This document shows, piece by piece, positions 10,906-19,420 of a stretch of DNA of 64,000 nt. The first letter of the stretch is position 1, and every line of letters begins with the position of its first letter. The notes under the pieces are model-generated. The model ran no database searches and was not told the origin of the DNA. It was given only the letters and a program-made list of their open reading frames with translations. This DNA is from Leptobrachium leishanense. Lineage: Eukaryota > Chordata > Amphibia > Anura > Megophryidae. The stretch is from contig CM019063.1 in assembly GCA_009667805.1 (NCBI GenBank), positions 351,626,942 to 351,690,941 of the forward strand, read 5' to 3'. A program made the translations under genes and the position numbers.

Positions 10906-11974
10906 TGTTAGGTTATTCGGGGTGGATCCCTATCTACCACTCCGATCCTTGTATGGTCAGTGATTCTTGCTATTTTCAGGGACTCTATATTAATACTAAA
11001 GCTAAGGATTAACAGAGCATACAGAGAGGTTCTCATACACAACCGGGACAGTACCAGGAGCGTGGTTCTCATACAAGGTGAATCAGTAACAGGAGCGTGG
11101 TTCACATACAAAGCCGAGTCAGTAACAGGAGCGGTTCTCATACAAGCCCTGTCAGTAATGAGCGATTCTCATACAGACTGGGTCAGTAACAGGAGCGGTT
11201 CTCATACAGGCTGGGTCAGTAACAGGAGCGGTTCTCTTACAGGCTGGGTCAGTAACAGGAGCGGTTCCCCTACAGGCTGGGTCAGTAACAGGAGCGGTTC
11301 TCCTACAGGCTGGGTCAGTAACAGGAGCGGTTCTCCTACAGGCTGGGACAGTAACAGGAGCGGTTCTCCTACAGGCTGGGTCAGTAACAGGAGCGGTTCT
11401 CCTACAGGCTGGGTCAGTAACAGGAGCGGTTCTCCTACAGGCTGGGTCAGTAACAGGAGCGGTTCTCCTACAGGCTGGGTCAGTAACAGGAGCGGTTCTC
11501 CTACAGGCTGGGTCAGTAACAGGAGCGGTTCTCCTACAGGCTGGGACAGTAACAGGAGCGGTTCTCCTACAGGCTGGGTCAGTAACAGGAGCGGTTCTCC
11601 TAAAGGCTGGGTCAGTAACAGGAGCGGTTCTCCTACAGGCCGGGTCAGTAACAGGAGCGGTTCTCCTACAGGCCGGGTCAGTAACAGGATCGGTTCTCAT
11701 ACAGGCCAGGTCAGTAACAGGAGTGGTTCTCATACGAACCGAATCAGTAACTGGTAACAAATACACATTGAGCGCTGGGGAAGTATCTCCATGACAGGGC
11801 AAAAAGACAATTTGGCAAACTGATTTTTAAACCCAGCGGCTCCGCGTCATCATGCCACGCCCCACCCCCAGCCAGTCACGTGATCACTCCGAGCCGGCAT
11901 ATCACCCAGCACCCGGCCAGCAAGCAGTGAGAACGGCGCTGCCGGGGAGCCCCAGGGACCATGGACGTGACACA
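10906..11974 (-). mobile_element. Solo gypsy-type LTR with expanded minisatellite
   Basis: Starts TGTTAGG and ends GTGACACA, flanked by CATAT at 10,901-10,905 and 11,975-11,979 (5-bp target duplication). Its ends and internal blocks (GGATCCCTATCT near the left; GCGCTGGGGAAGTA, GCATCATGCC-like and ATGGACGTGACA near the right) match the LTR at 15,318-16,062, so both belong to one gypsy family. Orientation is taken from that second copy, where a G-rich purine tract and pol sequence lie on the minus-strand 5' side. The internal part is largely replaced by a 33-bp tandem array. Confidence 0.7.
11040..11750. repeat. 33-bp minisatellite inside the LTR
   Basis: About 20 copies of a 33-bp unit built on GGTCAGTAACAGGAGCGG and TTCTCCTACAGGCT. 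The centre (11,250-11,640) is nearly perfect and the edges are diverged, as expected for an array expanding from within. Because 33 is a multiple of three, both strands stay open (265 and 216 codons), which is not evidence of coding. Confidence 0.92.
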
Positions 11975-11979
11975 CATAT

Positions 11980-12110
11980 CCCCCCACCCACACATGTGTA
12001 CCATCATATAGCCCCCACTTGTGTACCATCATATCACCCCCCCCCACACTTATATCATTAAAGCCTGACCCCTTGGGGCAGAATATTCCCCTTTTTTAGC
12101 ACAGTTACCC
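11980..12110. other. Low-complexity C- and CA-rich spacer
   Basis: Sequence between the solo LTR and the GIPC remnant, with runs such as CCCCCCACCCACACA and CATCATATCACCCCCC. No gene or clear element. Confidence 0.5.
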
Positions 12111-12151
12111 CTGGGCACATCGTGGGGGTGTTGCTCCCTGCCTACCCTTAC

Positions 12152-12335
12152 CTCCTTCAGGTGATGAGGAAAGCCTCTGCGATCTTGGCATACAGCTCCT
12201 TGTTGTTGGTGAAGCACTCTATCCTGCCAGTGGGGCTGCTCCGAGCCTTTCCGCTGCAATCTCATTGCTCTCCACCAGCTTGAAGGTCGCCTCCTTGGGT
12301 TTGTTCTTCTTTCTTTTTCTCAGTCCCAGCGGCAT
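12152..12335 (-). pseudogene. GIPC-family exon 1 remnant
   Basis: On the minus strand the reading from ATG 12,335 gives MPLGLRKRKKNKPKEATFKL, then VESNEIAAERLGAAP, matching the N-terminus of GIPC PDZ adaptor proteins (basic MPL-G/K-LR-KKK start). One frame over it continues GRIECFTNNKELYAKIAEAF, the conserved GIPC homology segment. It ends at a GAG|GTAAGG splice donor (GT at 12,151-12,150) where GIPC exon 1 ends in known genes. Between the two parts the roughly 15-residue LVFHTQLAHG region is missing, a frameshift occurs and a second small shift lies just before the donor. GIPC proteins link membrane receptors to myosin VI; this copy cannot encode one. Retained donor and upstream GC-rich sequence point to a genomic duplicate, not a processed copy. 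Confidence 0.72.
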
Positions 12336-12780
12336 GATCTGAGAACATAGCGGTGGCACTCCATGCGCGGCCCTGAGCTCTGCTCCCCCTGCTGTCCTTC
12401 CCGCCCAGTTTTACAGCCCCGTGTCGCCCCCGTCCTGCTGATGTCACAACCCGGTGTCACGGCTCCCCTGCCCAGTGTCACGGCTCCAGGATCTGGGTTT
12501 TCCTTGTCTTTGACTCAGCAGCCTCAGGTGTAGAGGAAGAGACTTCCTGGTGCTCAGAATGCTAAGTGCTTGTGTCCTTCCAACCCTGCACACAGCTCTG
12601 CAACCCTCACACACATCTCTGCATCCCTCACACACACTGCACCTCCACCACACCTTCACGTGCCACACCCCACCACACTGAAACTCCCCCTGCTACCACT
12701 ACACCTTCACTTGGCCACAATGCACCTCTCCCCCAGCCTCCACGGCACCCACACAGGGCCGTCTTTATATTTAAATATAC
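12336..12780. other. GC-rich flank of GIPC remnant and CA-rich tract
   Basis: 12,336-12,550 lies where a GIPC 5' leader and promoter would be and is GC-rich with repeated GTGTCACGGCTCC. 12,590-12,670 is rich in CACACA with CTGCA interruptions. Nothing else recognised. Confidence 0.4.
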
Positions 12781-12782
12781 CT

Positions 12783-12960
12783 GGTCATATTTTGGTATCA
12801 GGCATTGGCCTTTCCAATGATACCTCTCATGTTGCTCTATCTTCAATGGTTCTGGAGATATGGGGGTCCAAAGGATTAGGGTTAGGTTCTAACATCCCGA
12901 TTTTGATTCTAAAACGGCCTGCTAGCAACCCAAAAATGAAGCAGCCTACCGGTATTCCTC
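12783..12960. repeat. Dispersed repeat fragment (TTTGGTATC / CCTTTCCAATGATACC type)
   Basis: Contains TTTGGTATCAGGCATTGG, CCTTTCCAATGATACC, then GGAGATATGGGGGTCCAAAGG. The same ordered motifs occur at 10,110-10,515, 44,632-44,760, 60,675-60,765 and 62,690-62,810, so this is a fragment of a family spread over the window. Confidence 0.55.
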
Positions 12961-13207
12961 ACGATATTCTGTAGGTCAATCTGGCCCTGATGGTGGGTGC
13001 TGATATTTGGTATTGGGGCATGGTGGGGACTCATTTTGGTTATGGTGCACATGGAGGGGAATGATTTAGGGTATGGATTGTACGTGTGAATATGTACTGT
13101 ATATCTGTTTGTGTGTGGAGCTGCAAGCTTTTGTCTGTGGATAGAGCATTTGGAGCTGTAAGTCAGTGTGGTGCCACCAGTGTTGTGCATGTGTGTGTGC
13201 GCAAGAG

Positions 13208-13393
13208 CACTTTTCCCCACAAATTCTCTCTAGTGAATGGGTGAACGGTTTGAGAGTGCATGTAGTTATGTCTCAAAGGCTTGGAATTGTGTCCTGATGA
13301 ACCCAGATAGTACCCAAGCCTTTGAGCTATAGCTACTTGCTCTCTCATAAAGCGTTCACCCATTCACTACAGAGAATTTGGGGGGGAAAAGTG
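13208..13393. mobile_element. 186-bp palindromic MITE
   Basis: The left end CACTTTTCCCCACAAATTCT and the sequence through GTGAATGGGTGAACG are matched in inverted orientation by CGTTCACCCATTCAC and the right end GGGGGGGAAAAGTG. The inner part also folds (CTCAAAGGCTTGG against CCAAGCCTTTGAG), so nearly the whole element is one long hairpin. No transposase and no clear target duplication. It lies just 3' of KCNV2 exon 1, in its intron. Confidence 0.7.
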
Positions 13394-13516
13394 TTCACCA
13401 CACTCACTCATAGCACACTCACTTTATTTTTTTAGACATTAAACAGTAAAACTCTGTCAACATTATACTACTATTTAAGCCAAATAAATAACGGGTAAAA
13501 TAAAGCATTAAAGCAA

Positions 13517-13522
13517 ACTTAC
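13517..13522 (-). other. KCNV2: Splice donor of KCNV2 exon 1
   Basis: The minus strand reads GTAAGT, a consensus 5' splice site, directly after the codon pair for AA in the pore helix. The next codon in the family is V of the VSISTVGYGD segment, which begins exon 2. Confidence 0.85.
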
Positions 13523-14788
13523 AGCTGCCCACCACCAAGCATCAGGTATGCTGGTGAACTTGGTTCCAGGTATATCATGTTCTGCAGAATGCATAAGAGC
13601 AGAGAACGTGAACACACCCATAGTAATAAATAAAAACAAACAGCAAACTTGCTGGTAGCACTGGCGAATGGTGAATCCAAAAGCTCGAAGTCCAGTGGAA
13701 TGACGAGCCAGCTTTAAGATCCGAAATATACGCATTAGCCTTATAATTTTCAGTATCTTTCCCAGTTGCCCCACTCTTTCCATTTTTTCTATATCATCAT
13801 GGCGCAAATGCAGGTCCGTTTCTTCTGAGAACCTTTCAAATATGATCTGTATATAAAATGGAAGGATTGCGATTAAATCAACAATGTTTAAAACTGTCTT
13901 AAAAAATCGTCTTAGGTCAGAAGTTGAAAACAATCTCATGGCATATTCCGTAGTAAAAAATAAGACACACACAGTTTCCACTTGTTCCATGTAAGATTTA
14001 CCCTTTATATTCATGTGCTGGAGTTCTTCTACTGTACTCAGACACATGGCCACTACAGAAATCAAAACAAAAACGCTTGATAACACAGCTATGATTTTGG
14101 ATGGAATGGAAGAGTATGGATTTTCCACCAAATTCCACATATTCTTTCTCAAATTCCCCAACCACTTGCCTTCAAAGTGTTTTCCATGGTCATGACAGAA
14201 AACTTCTGCCTGGAGATTCTTCTGTATTTTAATGTGTTCCTTGAGCTCATCATGATGTTCTTCAAAGAGGATCATACAGCACCTTTGTGTATAATTTAAA
14301 TGAATACCCCAGTATTCTATTTCTTCAACAAAGTTGTTTGGGCACAATTCTTCCATTATCCACAGAATACCACTCCGATAGAAATGAAATATGTAGTAGA
14401 AAACAGTAGGATCTCGATCAAAGAAATACTCATTTTTCTGCACAGAAAAATCATCACATAAATCTAACCTCTTTAGTGGGTCTACACATGTTGCAATCTT
14501 CCCAATTCTTGTGACTGGATATTGTGCTGCCACTAGATAATCAATCTGGAAAATCTTTCCTCCAACATTTAGATTAAGAAATAATAGATTCATCTTTGAT
14601 GGTCCATGAGAGAACTTTGTGGTTTTTCGTTTAACCAAGTTTTCCAATGAGCTCCGTTTTCTGATCAAATTAGTCTCAATAAAGGGAACAAAGTTATTGC
14701 ATTTGTTAGAATGACTGTCTGAACTGTTTCCAAACTTCAAGTTTGCTGCCAAGCTTGTTCTTCTAATGCCTACTTCTTTCATATCCAA
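13523..14788 (-). CDS. KCNV2: KCNV2 exon 1: Kv8.2 modulatory potassium channel subunit
   Basis: Kv8.2 is an electrically silent subunit that joins Kv2 subunits in the plasma membrane, notably in photoreceptors, and shifts their gating; human KCNV2 defects cause a cone dystrophy with supernormal rod responses. The exon encodes 422 residues: T1 tetramerisation domain (about 70-176, LNLNVGG, NEYFFDRDPTVF), S1 (232-252), S2 (271-289), S3 (299-317), S4 voltage sensor (338-361, with LMRIFRILKLARHSTGLRAF), S5 (379-400) and the pore helix start (IPDAWWWAA). It ends in phase 0 at GCAGCT|GTAAGT, with the GT at 13,522-13,521. The human gene also has two coding exons split in the pore. The exon with the GYG filter and S6 was not found here. 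The start at 14,788 is the first ATG after upstream stops. No breaks seen. Confidence 0.93.
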
Positions 14789-15317
14789 ACTTGTTGCTTA
14801 ATGTTGTATATCAACATTCACAAAATTGTAGATCCTGAACTAATCTCCACACAAAAACAATCAGAAAGGCAAGTGGCTTTCAAACATCTTCATTCATACT
14901 TGATTTCCAGACTTACTGCTTTGCAAAAGCCTGTTCCTACTTAAGGATAAAAAGGATCAGGATTGAGGCTTAATTACATGAAATAGCAACTGCTGTTGTT
15001 GTGGCTAAATATGGCTTTAACTTTAAGACAATAATAGGATTTACTGAGTGCCACATCAGGTCTTTAGGGGAAGAACAGCTGATTAGAAATATGTTTGTCC
15101 TATACACAATATATCAATGTCTAATAAAGCAGTAGTGTTATCATGTCTCATTTTATGGATATACTCCTTTAATCTCTGTACTAGTTGTGTGCGATTCATA
15201 TTTAATGAATTGATATTCGTTCAAATTTTAATCAAATTTGTTAAGCATTCCAAAATTCGAATTGCCATAATGTATTAATGAAACAGTTACAGTTAGAAGG
15301 ATTTATAAAAATCAAAC
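14789..15317 (-). promoter_or_regulatory. KCNV2: KCNV2 5' flank and probable leader
   Basis: AT-rich, non-repetitive sequence upstream of the KCNV2 start. Minus-strand stops precede the ATG. It contains TAATC-type and AATTAAGCC-type sequences, which resemble CRX/OTX homeobox sites used by photoreceptor genes, but such short matches occur by chance. No clear TATA box in the correct orientation. Transcription start unknown. Confidence 0.35.
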
Positions 15318-16062
15318 TGTCACGGATCCCCCCTAGTCCTTCGATGCTGGTCCCTGTATATGGATCCCTATCTTTCCCTTCAATCCCTGAAAGGTCGGTA
15401 ATCTTGCTATCAGCAGGGAAACAATAACCAGCAAGGGTTAACAGGCCCCAGAGTAGTAGTAGCGTACTGACCTGTTCAGACAAACCCTTTAAACAGCAGT
15501 ATATAGGCAGGACAGGGATAACAGGAGTGAACAGAGTAATACACAAACCCTGAGTCTATAACAGTGTGGTTCAACAAGTCAGTGTTCTCAGTTATAATCG
15601 AGACAGTACACAAGTCCTGGGTCTCCTACAAAGCAAAATCGATACACAAATCAGGGTAGTCAGTAAAAGCTGAGTCAGTACACAAACCGTGGTTCTCAAA
15701 CAAAGCAGAATCGATACACAAGTCAGGATAGTCCTTAATAGCCGAATCGGTACACATAGGAGGTTCTTAAAGCTGGATCAGAAACGTGAGTCAAACAATC
15801 AGTGAGTGGAATGAATCGAATCACCAAGTGCTGGGGGAAGTAACTCCACGACAGGGCAATGAGTCAGTTTGTGCGGTCTGGCTTTATACTCTGCGGCTAC
15901 GCATCATTATGCTGCGCCCACCTCCTGAACAGCCACGCGACCTTCCTGAGCTGGCACATCGCCTGGCACCCAGCAAGCTAAGAGTGTGGATGGCACTGCT
16001 AGGTGCTGGGGCTTCCCCTGGAGAGACCTGAGACCCCCCAGGAGTGAGTGATGGACGTGACA
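15318..16062 (-). repeat. Gypsy LTR (3' LTR of a minus-strand element)
   Basis: Ends TGTCACGGAT on the left and GACGTGACA on the right, giving inverted TGTCACG/CGTGACA termini. On the minus strand a G-run purine tract (GGGGGGGGTTA, 16,073-16,063) precedes it, as a polypurine tract should precede a 3' LTR. The interior has diverged repeats of a CAGTACACAAGTC type, the same place where the 10,906-11,974 copy expanded its minisatellite. Confidence 0.72.
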
Positions 16063-16077
16063 TAACCCCCCCCCTTA

Positions 16078-16293
16078 CTAGCAGCCACTGGACGACCACC
16101 AGGCACAGAGATGTAAGGCATGGAACTGACGCACCAAACGAGGAGCATTGTAATGGTCCTTGCTGCCGGCGACGTAAAAGGGGGCAAACCATTGCTGCAC
16201 CTTGGGCACCACAGGAAAGGTGCTGCCCTGTATTTTGATTTTCCTTTGCAGTGGTTTACCTGTGACCAATTGAGCCCTGATTGCTTCCAACAA
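16078..16293 (-). pseudogene. Gypsy Pol C-terminus (chromodomain end)
   Basis: Minus-strand reading of 71 aa with KIKIQGSTFPVVP and then NAPRLVRQFHALH, which matches the end of the chromodomain found at the C-terminus of many gypsy integrases (usual form HAPxLVRxFHxxHP). The chromodomain guides integration to chromatin. It lies immediately upstream (minus strand) of the purine tract and LTR, as expected for the end of pol. The rest of pol is absent; the element is truncated near 16,300. Confidence 0.6.
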
Positions 16294-17109
16294 AAAGACC
16301 TACACCCATGCAGTCAGTGCTCATTCATTTCATTGTAGCTCATGCAGCAGACATACACAAAGTCCTGTATGCTGCTAGTAAAAAAACAAGCCTGATTATT
16401 TTCTTATTCCCAATGTTCTCCATTTATCCCTCTGGATTCTCACCCCTCTCCACGTCTCTATAGACCTCCAAGTTTCCTCTATCCTGTGTTCTTCAAGCCT
16501 CCTTTTGTGTCTCCAGCATTCCAGCCCTGTTCAACGCTTTTCCTGCATTGTCCTTCAGCCATAACCTGGTTATATGTCTACAGCCTGGAAACTACATTCA
16601 CCCAATGGTGGACTGACACATCGGGCTCTCGGACAATGCCTGAGGGTCCGCGGGTCGGTGGGGGCCGGTTTTGGCTGGCTCAGTGGGCCCTCCAGTGTGC
16701 CCTGCCTGTTTCTCAATCCCGCAGCTCCGGATTCAGACTCTCAGATTCCGAATCTGGAGCTGTCTGCCCACACAGCGATACACTGAACTGTCCTGACTCC
16801 TGTCTATTTTTCACTGAAGAGAGAGGCTGTGGCGCGCATCAGCGCAGCCGCAGTCACTCACAAATAATACCTCCTCCAGCCTCCTGCTTTCAAAAGCAGC
16901 TGCATCCTGCTATGGTGCCGCCCCCTTCATCATGTGGTGCGTGTAGTGCACGCAGCCGCAGACGAGGAGGGCAAGCACAAGTTTATTGCAGCCCAGGCCC
17001 CAGCCCACGTCCACTCCACACTGGGAGACTGGAGGAGCGGAGGACACCTAGGATAGCCAGGTCAGGCTCCAAACATCTTTATAGAAAGTGGTAAATATAT
17101 AAAAAAAAA
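16294..17109. other. Gene-free stretch, repeat-like, no family assigned
   Basis: No coding sequence supported. 16,600-17,000 is GC-rich with an imperfect palindrome (CAGCTCCGGATTC ... GAATCTGGAGCTG, about 16,721-16,763) and a segment (GGTGGACTGACACATCGGGC) of a kind common in dispersed frog repeats, though I cannot name the family. Confidence 0.35.
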
Positions 17110-17830
17110 TGCTGTGGATTATGTGTCTGCTCATACACCCCTGCTTTTACTGTTAGTTATATTGATGTGGATTTTGTGCCTACTTTTACACCCCTGCTCT
17201 TACTGTGAGTTATATTGATCTGGATTATGTGCCTGCTCTTACACCTCTGCCTGTACTGTTAGTTATATTGATGTGGATTATGTACCTCCTCATACACCCC
17301 TGCTTTTACTGTGAGTTATATTGCTCTGGATTATGTGCCTGCTCATACACCCCATCGTTCACAGTGACTTATATTGATGTGGATTCTGTGCTTGCTCATA
17401 CACCCCAGCATTCACTGAGTTATATTGATGTGGATTCTGTGTCTGCTCATACACCCCTGCTTTTACTGTTAGTTATATTGCTCTGGATTATGTGCCTGCT
17501 CATACACGCCAGCGTTCACAGTGATTTGTATTAATGTGGATTCTGTGCTTGCTCATACACCCCTGCTTATACTGTTAGTTATATTGATGTGGATTATGTG
17601 CCTGCTCATACACCCCTGCTTTTACTGTGAGTTATATTGGTTTGGATTATGTGCTTCCTCATACACCCCTGCTTTTACTGTGAGTTATATTGCTGTGGAT
17701 TATGTACCTGCTCATACACCCCAGTGTTCATTGTGAGGTATATTGCTCTGGCTTATGTGCCTGCGAATACACCCCTGCATTTACTGTGAGTTATATTGAT
17801 GTGGATTATGTGCCTGCGAATACACCCCCC
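17110..17830. repeat. ~53-bp minisatellite
   Basis: About 13 copies of a 50-54-bp unit: GTGAGTTATATTGATGTGG, then ATTATGTGCCTGCTCATACA and CCCCTGCTTTTACT. Units differ by substitutions and small deletions and the array ends in a C-run at 17,826. Open frames through it simply reflect the unit. Confidence 0.92.
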
Positions 17831-18077
17831 CCCCCGTGTTCGGTTCGACTTTGACCTCGAACGATTTCAAAAGATCGAGTTCGAGCTCGAACGCGATCCG
17901 AAGTCAATGGGACCCGAACGTTCGATTTTTAGAGTGCCCTTCAAGAGGGCATATATGCAAGATATTTGCCATAAAAGGTGTATGGGTGTCCGGGTAGTGC
18001 CCCGGGGGACAGGAAACAAGGACAAAAAGTTAAAGTTTTTTCCATGAAATAAAGGTTAAGAATGAAAACAAAAAATT

Positions 18078-19420
18078 CCATCAAATATCGTGCCTAGGAG
18101 GTCCCCATAACCTGCCCGTGAAGTGGCAGATTTGTAGGATGTATAGAAACATTTAAAACAAAAAAATGACATTTCAAATGACGGTAAATGGTTTTCCTTT
18201 AATCTATTCATAAACAATTGCTTGGGGCGGCAGCCTGTATGAAAAGAGGAGGCGTTTTAGGACACGCAGAACAAGTTTAGTGATTTTTTTTTGGCTAAGT
18301 TATGGTGAAACTTAAGCAGGCTTTTTATGAAAGTAACAATAGGTGCTTTTAAAATTGGGCCTTTTAGTGTCGGCAACAGTGCCGTCACACCGTAACCCCT
18401 CTATGATATTGTGGAAGAGTGCAGTGGTGGAGGACCCTGCGGTCCAATATTAAAATGATATGAATCTGGTATAGGCGTCAGTGGCAGTACACACAAATAT
18501 TGTGCCTTTGGTGGCAGCAAGTGCCTTCACACCGTAAGTAACCCCTCTGTGGTATTGTGGAAGAGTGCAGGGTTGGACCCTGCGGTCAAATATTAAAATG
18601 ATATGAATCTGGTATAGGCGTCAGTGGCAGTGCACCCAAATATTTTACCTGTGGTGGCGGCAAGTGCTTCACACCGTAACCCCTCTGTGGTATTGTGGAA
18701 GAGTGCAGTGGTGGAGGTTTTGGGAATGCAGAAGAGATCCCCGATCTATTCAGTTACGTCAGCATCAGGGGATGCTGATCCAGGACTGATTCATTTTTAT
18801 AAATGTCAGCCGGTCTACAGAGTCGGTGGACAAATATCGTGCCTAGGAGGTCCCCATAACCTGCCCGTGAAGTGGCGGATTTGTAGGATGTATAGAAACA
18901 TTTAAAAATAAAAAATTACATTTCAAATGACGGTAAACGGTTTTCCTTTAATCTATTCATAAACAACTGCTTGGGGCGGCAGTCTGTATTAAAAGAGGAG
19001 ACCTTTTAGGACACGCAGAACAAGTTTAGTGATTTTTTTTGGCTAAATTATGGTGAAACTTATGCAGGCTTTGGATGAAAGTAACAATAGGTGCTTTAAA
19101 ATTGGGCCTTTAGTGTCGGAAACAGTGCCGTCACACCGTAAACCCCTCTGTGGTATTGTGGAAGAGTGCGGGGTTGGACCCTGCGTTCCAAAAAATTAAA
19201 ATGATATAAATCTGGTACAGGCGTCAGTGCAGCCAAATATTGTGCCTTTGGTGACAGCAAGTGCCTTCACACTGTAACCCCTTTGTTGTATTGTGGAGGT
19301 TTTGTGAATGAAGAAGATATCCCTGATCTATTCCATTACGTCAGCATCAGGGGATTGATAGCTGCTGATCCAGGACTGATTCATTTTTATAAATGTCAGC
19401 CGGTCTACAGAGTCGGTGGA
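18078..19420. repeat. Large tandem duplication in the hAT-1 3' region
   Basis: CAAATATCGTGCCTAGGAGG occurs at 18,078 and 18,831, and the following 500-600 bp match, including CTTGGGGCGGCAG and the GGACACGCAGAAC block. Copy 1 also has shorter internal repeats (~165 bp, with CACACCGTAACCCCTCTGTG). The 3' end of the transposase gene (GTCAGCCGGTCTACAGAGTC) is present twice, at about 18,805 and 19,395. Confidence 0.8.

Noticed and set aside
10960..11802. Overlapping long open frames on both strands (265 and 216 codons) with serine/arginine/glycine or proline-rich repeats
   Set aside because: They follow from a 33-bp minisatellite whose unit is a multiple of three and lacks stops. No other support for coding.
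12566..12974. Pro/His/Thr-rich 134-codon frame
   Set aside because: Low-complexity CA-rich DNA plus a dispersed repeat; no domain and no codon-level support.
13000..13500. KCNV2 exon 2 directly after the donor
   Set aside because: No minus-strand GYG filter or S6-like sequence; the region holds a MITE and simple sequence.
14013..14195. Plus-strand 60-codon frame
   Set aside because: It is the antisense shadow of KCNV2 exon 1.
17110..17830. CRISPR-like array of regular repeats
   Set aside because: No unique spacers between conserved repeats; the entire unit repeats, and the setting is a vertebrate genome.
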